The position numbers were made by a program, and so were the translations under genes. This document shows positions 33,628 through 45,800 of a stretch of DNA of 64,000 nt, piece after piece. The notes below the pieces were generated by a model, which saw only the letters and a list, made by a program, of their open reading frames with translations, had not been told where the DNA came from and ran no database searches. Origin of the DNA: Beta vulgaris subsp. vulgaris. Taxonomy: Eukaryota; Streptophyta; Magnoliopsida; Caryophyllales; Amaranthaceae. Location of the stretch: contig NC_079206.1 in assembly GCF_026745355.1 (NCBI RefSeq), positions 10,254,031 to 10,318,030 on the forward strand, written 5' to 3'. Positions within the stretch are counted from its first letter, which is position 1. Each line of letters starts with the position of its first letter.

Positions 33628-36545
33628 GAGAGCTACTCAGATTTAGGAGACCCTACATATGTCTGTGAGTTTTGTAGGGGCGGAAATGTGGTTTGACGAG
33701 AGAGTCAACAAGAAAAACAAAACAATCAAGCTGAACTTTTCGTTATGTTGCATGCAAGGGAAAGTTCAACTAGCTCTACTAAAACATCCACCTCACATTC
33801 TTTATGATCTATTGAAAAAGAAGCACAATAGAAACAATCACTTTCTCGAAAACATAAGAGGATATAATACGATGTATTCGTTTACATCAATGGGTAGAAG
33901 AATTATTGCACCTATAACTAAAGGTCGCTGTCCATATAATTATAAAATTGGTGGTCAAAATCATCACTTGATAAATACTTTAGTTTATTGTTTGCTAATG
34001 GTGCACGACCTAAGTTTTTCCAGCTTTACATATACGATACAGAGGATGAAATCAAGAACAGAAAAACAGCTGCAAGGTACAACATACTAAATGGCTTTAC
34101 GTATCATTTTTAGTTTAATTGTTTAAGTTGTATATTTTGTTTCACATGGTAACTTATTTTTTCTATATGTATTACCAGTACATCAAACCCCGATAAGTTT
34201 GAAGATCTCTTAGCCGAACAATTACAAGATATGACAAATCAGAATAACCCTTTAGCTCATAATTTTAGATTGGCTAGGGATAGGTTGACACCTAACACGT
34301 GTGAGAATTTGAAATTAAAACTTATTGGAAAAAGAGAGTATGATGGAAGAACTTACAATTTGCCAACGCCATCATAAGTTGATGCACTTATTGTAGGAGA
34401 TATTGATAGTGCCGAGTGCCGAGTGGAAAGCTACATCAAATTTTCGAGCTTCATCCTTCTTACATACCTCGCTATGCAATATCCACCATTATTTCCATAT
34501 GAAGAAAATGGATTTAGAACAGATATTATGCATAAGATAAGACTCCAACATACGGTTCAATAGGAAAGAGATTTAAACTCCCAATGCGTGAGTTCTTTGC
34601 ATACAGATACAAGATCGAGCTTTGGAAGCTGCATCAATACTGTTATCTCGGAGGTTGTTACAACAATTCTTAGTAGATGCTTACACAATGATTGAAGCTG
34701 AAAGGTCACTAGTAGAATAAATGCTATTTGATGCGGTGGTATTGCTGCGGTTTTACTCATACGCAACAATATAGCACGTGAAAAGAAAAAATAAATATAA
34801 AATAAAGATATTGCTGCGGTTTTGGCCTAAATCCGCAGCAATATAGTATCTACTGGAAAATTTTTGAAAAAAAAGTTGACTATTTGACCGAAATATTGCT
34901 GCGGTTTTGGTAAAAACCGCAACAATATAATAAAATAATATTAAAAAATAACTTTTTAGTAAAAAACCGCAGCAACATTATTTAAAAATATTAGAAAACA
35001 GTATAAAAGACGCATTTCCTCACCACACGCCTTATACTTAGGGTTTTTTATTTTCCTCACCAGTCACCACACGCCTCTCTTTCTCTCTCTCTTCAACCTC
35101 TCACACTCTCTCACGCTGCTATCAACCTCTCATCTCTCTCACTCCTATATTTTCTCATCTCTCCTCTATAATCTCTCTCACTCCTCTCTCTTTCTCACTC
35201 CTAATCTGTCGTCATTATTCGCCGGCGAGCTTCATCACTCGTTCCTCACTCTCCGATCCAACGTCGGTCGTCGCAACACCGACGCTTCGCTTCGTCACTC
35301 GTTCCTCACTCTCCGTTCCAGATATCGTTCGTGTGCACTCGTGTTATTTCCTCGCTCCGGTTCGTTCATTGCTCCGGTTCGTTCGCTCGTGTTCGTCACT
35401 GTCAACACCGGTCGGAATTTAGATCCACTTTTTTTTTCCTTTTTTTTCGTTATTTTTGTTTTTTTTAGATATGTAAATTTTTGGGTTCATAATTTCGAAT
35501 TTCTGTTCAATAGGTTATATAATTTAGATTTGTACATCTTCATTCGTAGTTTGCATCTGGTTGGTTTAAATCTCCATTTTTTAATGTTTAAGTTTTAATG
35601 TAGTTGGTTTTCGGCCTCCATTCCATGGTTGTTTTTTATTTTTTGTTTTAGTTCGTTTTTTTTTATTAGATCTGTTTATTGTTATGTTTAGATTTTTTTT
35701 GTTGCCTTTTCATCTTATTGTTTTGTAATATTCATGTAATTAGATTTTTCATTGTTATATATTGATGAGATTCATGTCATTTCATCTGTAGTTTGTATGC
35801 GAATTTAGTGGATGTTAGTTGTTTGATTTTAATATTACAAAATTTAATGGGCAAATGCAAAAAAAAAAAATTCTTTTTTTTCCCCGATATTAGGGTATAT
35901 TGCTGCGGTTTTGGCTAAAAACCGCAGCAATATACTTGATTTTTTTGATATAAAATAATAATATTGCTGCGGTTTTGCCTAGAAACCGCAACAATATATT
36001 GGATTTTTCTGATATAAATTAATAATATTACTGCGGTTTATGCTATCAACCACAGCAATATATTATTTACCTATTGCTGCCCCCTTAATTGCTGCGCGCC
36101 CAAAACCGCAGCAATATGGCACTTTTTAACCACAGCAAATAGCATTTATTCTACTAGTGAGTGGTTGTCTTTTCTTAGACACAACCAACAGAGCTTGAGA
36201 GCCGTGAATGTCAAGAATTTAAGAGGTGTTGTCGAAAGAGGTGAAACATAAGGATCTTTGACGGGAAGTCGATATTCTTGCCAACTTCAGTCACATGAGG
36301 ACATAATTATATGAGAGAAAACCATCATGATGCGATGGCTATTTGTAGATTGTATGGTTATCCAGACTTATTCATAATATTTACGTGTAATCCTAAGTGG
36401 CCAGAGAACACTAGATTCATAAAGAAACGAGGCCTCAGACTAGAGGATAGGACATACCTCATATGTCGAGTTTTTAAGATGAAACTAGACCAGCTGGTGA
36501 AAGATTTAAAAGATCGCAAAATATTTGGTCGAGTTAGGGCTGGTA
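33628..36545 (+). pseudogene. Helitron replication initiator (Helitron-like N and Rep regions), broken
   Basis: The protein would nick and rejoin DNA in rolling-circle transposition. 33628-34080 encodes SYSDLGDPTYVCE, SLCCMQGKVQL, ENIRGYNTMYSFTSMG, a zinc-finger region. 34183-34400 encodes EDLLAEQLQDM and LIGKREYDGRTYNLPTPS, then a stop. 34640-34706 encodes QQFLVDAYTMIEAER, where a CACTA-like element cuts in; the frame resumes at 36160. 36311-36545 encodes the Rep-proximal block DAMAICRLYGYPDLFIIFTC and NPKW. An intron seems to lie at about 34080-34180. Several stops and shifts. Sequence stops at the TTA repeat, so the catalytic Tyr region is lost. Confidence 0.85.
34707..36159. mobile_element. 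CACTA-like non-autonomous element with palindromic subterminal repeats (1453 bp)
   Basis: Ends CACTAGTAGAATAAATGCTA and its complement (TAGCATTTATTCTACTAGTG) are perfect inverted repeats beginning with CACTA. TTGCTGCGGTTTT...AACCGCAGCAA palindromes cluster at both ends (34735-34990 and 35895-36120), as subterminal repeats do in CACTA elements. It splits the Helitron Rep frame. The flanking triplets are GGT and AGT, so the 3-bp target duplication is imperfect. The middle (35040-35600) is CT-rich and gene-like but has no convincing product. Confidence 0.8.
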
Positions 36546-36557
36546 TGTTAGGCATCG

Positions 36558-37456
<899 letters not shown>

Positions 37457-37559
37457 AAATTGCATTTTTAAAGTTATTTATTGTATATAATTTGAATGTG
37501 AAATCTTATTTTGTTGATCGTATGATTTTCAGTGTCTATATATACATTTGAATTTCAAA

Positions 37560-38432
37560 AGTAAACCGCAACACTTCAGCCTCTATTTTCGGCCATTCGC
37601 ACTTCGATCTCTTTCATCCTCACCGAGAAGAAACCACCATGGCGAAACGCGAAACGATAAACGATAAACGCGCAGCACTTCAGCCTATATTTTTGGCCTT
37701 CGACGAAGCAAAGTTATTTTCGGCCTCCATTTTTTTTATTTCAGCAGTTTCTGTTTTTTTTTTTTTTTTTTTTTTTTCGTTTTTTTTAGATAAAACTGCC
37801 GGTATGCTTCGGCTCGCAACGACTTCAAACGGGTGGTGGCTCTCTATTTACTGGTAGATTTTTTTTAGGATTTTTTGTTTTTTTTTTCGATTTTTTTAGG
37901 TCTGTTGGTAGATTTTTTTTTAGGATTTTTTTCGTTTTTTAAGATCTGTTGGTAGATTTTTTTTTCTATTTTCGTTTTAGAATTTCTTTAAATTTTCAAT
38001 TTCTTATTTTTTTAAATATATTTTTTGTTTGTATTGTATTTTTTGTAATGAATCATTTAGTTGTAATTGTTGTTTTTTCATTTATTTTTAGTTGCCTTGT
38101 TTTAATCTTTCAAATTTAATTGCGAAATGCAAATTTTTTTTTTACCTGTACCAGTACTTATTGCTGCGGTTTTGGGCAACAACTGCAGCTATAAGTCAAA
38201 TTTATTGCTGCGGTTCCTAGTCAAAACCGCAACAATATGTATTTTTTAATAAAAAATAAACTTATTGCTGCAGTTTTGGTTAGGAACAACAGCAATAGCT
38301 TGGCCTATTGCTGCGGTCAAAAACCACAACAATAGGTTAATTACCTATCGTCGCGCCTTTAATTGATGCGCGGTCAAACCGCCGCAATGAGCCATTTAAT
38401 GACCGCATCAATAAGCATTTATTCTACTAGTG
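37560..38432. mobile_element. Second CACTA-like element, left end missing
   Basis: The right end (ATAAGCATTTATTCTACTAG, then TG) and the GCTGCGGTTTTGG palindromes at 38158-38410 match the element at 34707-36159. No CACTAGTAG left end was seen; it may have been lost next to the microsatellite. The interior has a start-like ATGGCGAAACGC at 37639 followed by low-complexity T runs, not a convincing gene. Confidence 0.65.
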
Positions 38433-39060
38433 TTTGGCCCCAACAATTGAGATAGTGGAGATAATAAATGATCATGTTCTATCTACCCTTCCTGGAGAAG
38501 AGCTATTTCAATTCGGATGTTATAAGCAAAGAGGAAGGAAACTTTGGAGTCAATGAAATATACTCTACTGAATTCCTCAATACAATAAGATGCTCAGGTC
38601 TCCCAAATCATACCATACGATTAAAGGTTGGTGCGCCAGTTATGCTTCTAAGGAATATTGATCAAACATTTAGATTATGTAATGGCACGAGGTTAATCCT
38701 CAATCATTTAGGCAATCGTGTTATTGAAGCTACTGTTATTTCCGGAAACAATGTGGGAGCAAAAGTATTTATTCCAAGAATGACATAGATCCCGTCGGAC
38801 TCCACCAAATTTCCTATCAGATTTTAGAGACGTCAATTTCCTTTAATGGTTTGTTTTGCTATGACTATAAATAAAAGTCAAGGACAATCTTTGTCTCATG
38901 TAGGCCTGTATCTCCCGAGACTTATTTTCAGCCATGACCAATTTAATGTTGTTATTGTCAGAGTTACGAGCAAAAAAAGGTCTCAAGATCCTCCCTTTTG
39001 ATAAAGAACACGGTGTGCGTACAAGTACAACACATGTAGTTTACAAAGAAGTGCTTGCAA
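38433..39060 (+). pseudogene. Helitron PIF1-like helicase, C-terminal part
   Basis: Encodes STEFLNTIRCSGLPNHTIRL, GAPVMLLRNIDQTFRLCNGT, RLILNHLG and, after a stop and frameshifts, CFAMTINKSQGQSLSHVGLY, the last helicase motifs of Helitron-encoded helicases. The N-terminal ATPase motifs are gone. Located just inside the Helitron right end. Confidence 0.85.
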
Positions 39061-39225
39061 ACATATAGATTGATTTAAAAGGTTATATATGTAATTAACG
39101 TTTTTTATCACTCATATATGATGATATGATGCGTTATTTGCATCATTGTTATTTTTTTTTATTCCTTAATTATGTTATAAAGCAATAAATACACCCCGTG
39201 CATTATGCACAGGTCCTAAAACTAG

Positions 39226-39882
39226 TTTGCAATATAAATCAATGGCATAATATCAACTTTTTGTAAATTTTTCGTATTTATAATTATAGATATTATGTTT
39301 CAAATTTGTCTGGACAAATATGCACCATAGAAATGGGTAAATTAATAAAAGCTGGGGGGTAATTGATGAGCTTGTCTTGGCGTCCAACCGTTTGAGTCTT
39401 TTAGGGGACTCAAACGGGGGTAATTTGGTCATTTTATGCGTTGGAAGATTTCATGCGCGTGTGGCAAGGATTTGCTTGGTACCAATGCTAGGTTATAATG
39501 GTACCATTCTCCGAAAATATTAATACCTTGGTACCAGTCCTGATAACAATTTGATACCAATGTCAGGTTATAATGGTACCATTGTATGTTTTTTGGGTGT
39601 TTGAGTCTTTTTTTGGACTCAAACAGTTGGTTACCAAGCCTTTCTCAGTAATTGATAGACGACAATGCATTTCTGATTTCGTGTTATCCAAACAGCTATT
39701 TTTTCAACAATTCCTCCTCAAATTATCCGAGTCGCACCTGGCAAGTAAATAGTCACTACTCAGTACTCACTACAAGCTACCAAAATGGCAGATCCACTCT
39801 GACCGAAAATTTGTACAAAATTCTGTCAAAACTCAACTAAATACACAACACACAAACAATCAGCGCGCGCGCACACACAATA
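39226..39882. other. Upstream region of the oxidoreductase gene
   Basis: Likely holds the promoter. AGGTTATAATGGTACCATT is repeated (39489 and about 39565) and GACTCAAACGG-type motifs recur at 39385-39415 and 39610-39630, suggesting a small decayed repeat. ACAGCGCGCGCGCACACACA-like sequence lies directly before the start codon. Confidence 0.45.
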
Positions 39883-42800
39883 ATGGCGGCAGCAGCAGCA
39901 GCAGCAGAAGAAGAAGAGAAGACAGTAAAGTATGGAATAATAGGACTAGGAATGATGGGAAGAGAACACCTTATCAACCTCTACCACCTCCGTGATCATC
40001 GAGTCTCCGTCGTATGCGCCGCCGATCCTCACCCTCCTTCTTTCGACTCCGCCCTTCATCTTGCCCACTCCTTCAATTGGCCTCTTCACGTAATTTTACC
40101 ATCTAACTTCTAAATTTCTTCTTCTTTTTTTTTTCTCTGTTTTGTAATGAATTGTTTGGTTTTGATGAGATGTGTTTGGATCTGAAAGGTGTTTTCAGGG
40201 CATAAGGAGTTGTTGGACAGTGGGTTGTGTGATGTGGTAATTGTGTCATCTCCAAACATGACTCATTATCAAATTCTTATGGACATTATTGCCCATCCTA
40301 AGCCTCATCATGTTCTGGTCGAGAAGCCTCTTTGTACTACTGTACCACATTGTAAACAGGTAAACTTTCTACACATAATTTTAATTATAACTAGCAATTT
40401 GACTTGTGTGGACCCGGTTCACGTTAACATTAGTGTGCACCAGGCAAAACAAACATATCATTACTGAAAATCCACTATATTATGCAAAAACCCACCGTAT
40501 TATGCAGAAATCCACTATATCATTCTATATCATTCAGACACACTATATCATGCAGAAACTCACTATATCATTCAAACACACACTAAATACAATTTGGTCT
40601 ATTGGTTAGAACACGAGTAAGAAAAAAATTCATTTATTAATATTGTACTTTAAAATAATAACACTAAATACAACTAAATCATTCCATATGTTAGAACACG
40701 AGTAAGAAAAAAATTCATTTATTAATATTGTACTTTAAAATAATAACACTAAATACATCTTGGTCTATTGGTTAAACTTTAGTATATGAATTTGAGACGG
40801 GATTAAAACTTATACTTTGCAATTTTTAACTTTTTTTATTATACATGGATCACATGAACTTGTTTAGGAACGATTTTTAATATATTATGGGTTTGGGCGT
40901 CGCCCCGCGTTGGTATTATTTTCCGAACTTAATACGCATTTTTTTCCATTCTATTAAAATATATTAAGAAAAACTCAACATTTAAAAGGTACAAATATAA
41001 TAATTACATACTTAAAACATGATTAAAAATTGGTTAAGCTGGTAATCGTGTCATGTATAATATCAAGAGGTCAAGGCTGTTGAGTAGTATAATTAAGCTT
41101 ACAATTCGTCATATTAAAGGTTTCTAGCTTGGATTGGTTTTATTCTTGTTACAACTCATGATTCAATTTAAGAATTAAAATTGTTAAAATTGAGAGGTTA
41201 AGGAGGGAAGAAGAAGAAAAGAGTAACCATTGTTGTTGAGCTTTGAACAAAGAGAGGAGAGAGAAAGGAAAAATACAGAGATTCTATTATTCTGATGTAT
41301 ATTGAAATGAGTACAAATACATGTATTTATAACTACTAATCTAATAACAAAACACTACTTCGGCCTCTCCCGGGACAGAAACAGATCCGTGGGTGGTAGG
41401 AAACGAGGAGATTCTCAGGATGCTTCTCGACAAACCAACATTGTACAAAGGGATGAACATGCTCTTTTGGAATGTTAGGGGGATAGCTAGGCCTTCTTTT
41501 AAGCCAAATTTCAGACTCTTGGTTCAGCAACATCACCCATCACTAGTGATCCTTGTTGAGACATGGGTGGGGAGGGAAAAAACCGCAGAGATTATTCGGG
41601 ACTGTGGCTTTGATTCGTGGTATCTGGTGGACCCGGTGGGTTTTGTGGGCGGCATCTTACTGCTTTGGAAATCACACGTGATGGATTTTCAAGTGGTGGG
41701 TCATGGCGCTCAGGGAGTATACGGTGTAACTGAGGTAATAGCTTCTAAAACTTCTTTTGTCATTTCTGCTATTTATGCTAGTACCAAATTTAGGATAAGG
41801 AAACAATTGTGGGATGATTTGGAAAATTTTGCAAATGATTTGAATAAGCCGTGGCTAGTTTTAGGTGATTTTAATGAGGTGATAAATCAGGGGGAAAAAT
41901 TGGGAGGGAGACCTATTTGTAGGAGTAGGGCCGAGTTATTTGCTCGGAAAATGGATAACTGTAATCTAATGGACTTGGGGTTCACTGGGCCAAAATTCAC
42001 TTGGACTAATAAAAGGAAGCGTAATCCGATATTTGAAAGAATTGATCGGGGGTGGGCTAATTCGGAATGGGTTAACTTATTTCCTAACGCTAGTATCTGG
42101 CACCTTCCTAGAGTGACTTCGGACCATTGCCCAATTCTCCTTAATTTAGATACTAATCTGGACCTTAATGGATCAAAACCTTTTAGGTTCGAACCTATGT
42201 GGACCCTTCATGAAAACTTTATGGAAGAGATTAGAAGATCATGGCCGGGAGAAGAGTTGGATATCCATGAAAAACTTAGTGGGCTTCAAAAGAGTTTAAT
42301 GGAGTGGAATAAAAACACTTTTGGGAACATTTACAAAAAGAAAAACAAACTCTTGGCTCGGCTTAAAGGGATTCAAGCCTACCTTCAAACCAACCCCTTC
42401 TCTTTTTTTCACCAAAACTTGGAGATAGAAATCCAAAGAGACCTTCTTAGCACATTAGATCAAGAGGAACTGTTGTGGAGAACTAAGAGTAGGATGGATA
42501 GAATTGGGGAAGGGGAAAGAAACACTGCTTTTTTCCATAGAAACGTGCTAATTAAACGTAATGCATCTCGGATCCTTAGCTTGAGGGATGAGGTAGGAAA
42601 CGATATCCAAGACCCAGATAGGATAAGGAGACTAATTCAGGACTTTTATCGAGCCTTATATACTTCGGAACACGTCTCTTGTAGCCAAGGGTTTTCTCAC
42701 CAGGAGGCAAACATACATTTAGGCTACGTACCTGAACCCAGGGAAATCAGGAGAGCCTTGTTTGATATGAAACCGCTTAAAGCCCCGGGGCCGGATGGTT

Positions 42801-45800
42801 TCCACCCTATATTCTTTCAAAAGACCTGGGAAGTGGTGGGTACAGAGGTGTGTAGAAATATTCAACGATGGTTTAGGGACGGGAAAATTCCTGAACAACT
42901 ATGTCAAGCCCTAATTTGCCTCATCCCTAAACAAGCATCGCCGGAAACAGTGAAACAATTTCGCCCTATTAGTCTGTGCAATACCCTGTACAAGCTTGTC
43001 ACTAAAATTTTAGTCAATCGAATGAAACCCTTAATCCCTGATTGGATCTCCCCGAACCAAAATAGCTTTATCAAGGTAGGGGCCCAGACATTAACTTAGT
43101 AGTTGTATCAGAGATCCTTCATTCAATGAACGTGAAAAAGGGCAAATGGGGGTGGTTTGCTCTAAAGATTGACTTGGAAAAGGCCTATGATAGGGTCGAG
43201 TGGGTTTCGTTAGAAAATGCCTTCAGGACCTACACATAGACAATGAATCTATCAAACTAATTATGGATTGTGTCTCCAAAGCTTCATCTACAATCCTGAT
43301 CAATGGTAGGAAATCTGAGAGTTTTAAACATTCTAGAGGCTTGAGACAAGGCGACCCTATGTCCCCATACCTATTCAATATATGCCTAGAAACACTCACC
43401 CAAATGATCAATGAAGCTTGCCAGGAAAAAGTATGGAGCCCCTTTAGGGTAGGAAAACGAAAAATTCCCATATCCCACCTAATGTTTGCTGATGACCTTA
43501 TCCTTTTTGGAGGTGGATGAATCACAGCATTGATGGTTAGACAGGTCTAGATCAGTTTTGTCAAGTATCAGGTCAAAAGATTAATGAAACCAAGAGCAAG
43601 CTAATTTTTCCCCAAACACCACAAGTGAGCACCGAACCCTTTTCCAGGATACGTTGAAGGTTTGTGAAAATGAAACCCTTGGGATGTATCTAGGCCTTCC
43701 TATATCTCACAAAAGACCCACAGCACCCAAGTACAGTTTGTTGTTGATAAGGTTAGGGCCAAACTAGCTAAGTGGAAAACCAAATTCTTGTCCAAAGCCG
43801 GCAGATTGTGTCTTATTAAGTCCACTCTCTGTCAATGCCAGCTTATTACATGCAAGCAACTCATCTTCCTATAAAAACTTGAATGACTTGGACCAATTGT
43901 GTAATAATTTCTTATGGGGAGAGGAGAATAGCCAAAAGAAACTTCACCTAGTGAATAGAGAGACCACTTTTCTTCCTAAGGAGCAGGGGGGATTGGGAAT
44001 AAGAAACCAAAAGTTCACCAATAGAGCCTACATGGCCAAATTAGGTTGGAAAGTTTCACAAGGTCAAAACAACTTAGCCCAGGAGTGTATAATCTCGAAG
44101 TACATTCATAATGATAGGGTTACCCAATTTAGAAATGGTTCTAATCTTTGGAAAAACATAGGCAAGGGGTGGGAACTTCTCAAGGAGACTAGCATGTGGA
44201 GTCTAGGGAATGGTGCGAGTATAGAGTTTTGGCATGATGACTGGTTATCTATAGGACCTATACGTGGGTGGATTCAGGGACCTCTCTCGATGGAAGAGAG
44301 CTATAGGAAAGTTGGAAGTGTGATCAAGAATGGAATTTGGGATATAGAAAACCTTACCATAGATCTGCCGGACCATATCCTTCACCGGATCCTATCTATT
44401 CCACCGCCAAACCGAAATGATGTAAGTGACCTTATGTCCTCATCCTTTGTCACTAGCTCGGGTTTCTCTCTCGGTCTTGCTTATAAGGCCCAACTCCCTT
44501 CTCATCATGACACCTCCGATCTATCTTGGATCTGGGAAGGTTTCATGGAACCAAAAATTAAATTCTTTATATGGTTATTGTGGCATGACCGTATTCCCCA
44601 CAGGCACCTTCTCACTATACGTCGAATTACACAAGATTCCTCATGCCCTCGGTGTCAGGAGTTGGGGGAAGATTCTCATCACATAATTAAGACGTGTCAG
44701 AAAAGTGCGGAAATCTGGAACCTCCCAAACACCCCTCAGATTCACGAGGATGAGTTCAGAAGTTGGCTTAAGGAAAATATGAGCTCCAACAAATCCTTTC
44801 GCGGTATCCCTTGGAAATGTGTGTTCCCATACACATGTTATGAAATCTGGAAGGATAGGAATCAGTGTGTGTTTAAGAACCTTCACCCATCCCGATCCAA
44901 GTCATTAGCTTTAAAGCTAGTGGAGGTGCTAGAGACTACATTCTGTCAATTAAGGATACGAGCATGCTAGGTATTACAAGGAGACCATGATGTACCACCT
45001 CGAGAATTCCTATGTATCTATGTTGACGCTTCCTTTATTAGTCCTCTTGTTGTAGCTGGCCTTGGGGGGTGGTCATGGATCACGAGAAAAAATGGGTCCT
45101 GGGTTGGGGGAAAAAAGTTTACACTAATGATTCTCTTGCAGCTGAGTTACTAGGGATCTTGGAGGCATTATATATAGTGGAGGCTCACCACCTAAATCGC
45201 TCCATTATATACTCCGATTGCAAAGAAGCTGTAGATCTGGTTAATCACAGGAAAGAATTTGACAAAGTGGCAAATATGGTTAATGCTTGCAGGCAGTGGC
45301 GCACGAGATTCCCAGAGATTCAGATTAAACACTGTCGGCGCGAGGGAAACAGAACGGCGGATGCTTTGGCAAGAAACTGTAGGACTTCGGATATGGCTTG
45401 TGTTGTAACTAGGGTTCTCCCATCCCCCCCGAGTTATTGTAGGGACCTTTTAAAGTCGGATTGTATGAACCTTAATATTTGTACGGATCTTGATATGGAT
45501 ATGTAATTGAATTCTCTTGTTCACCAAAAAAAAAAAAAAAAAAAAAAAAAAATCTAATAACAAACTAACTGAAATTAAGGAAACTAACTAACAAACTTAT
45601 ACTAAACTATATATTCCAACAAAAATAGTTCAAGAAATAGGTCAACTGAACATACCCTTACTACGGCCTATTTTTGTTAAAAGATTTTGCACGGAAAGTC
45701 ACATGTTCATGTCCTTGGTAGTGCTGTAGTGGAACTACTTTCTAAGCAAGTATTTTTCTTCGAAATTTCCATTAGACGCTTTCTTTAAAGAGGTAATAGA

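Larger units (their letters stand above)
41191..45621 (-). mobile_element. Solo LTR (Copia-like) split by a LINE
   Basis: Without the LINE the unit is about 218 bp: 41191-41351 plus 45565-45621. It starts TGAGAGGTTAAGG, ends ATATTCCAACA and is bracketed by AAAAT on both sides (41186-41190, 45622-45626). Read on the minus strand it begins TGTTGGAATATATAG and contains TATAAATACATG, as short Copia LTRs do. No internal region exists, so it arose by LTR-LTR recombination. Confidence 0.75.

Noticed and set aside
39883..40113. Short 76-aa protein ending at 40113
   Set aside because: The last residues run into intron 1; the donor at 40090 and the following exons give the full family protein.
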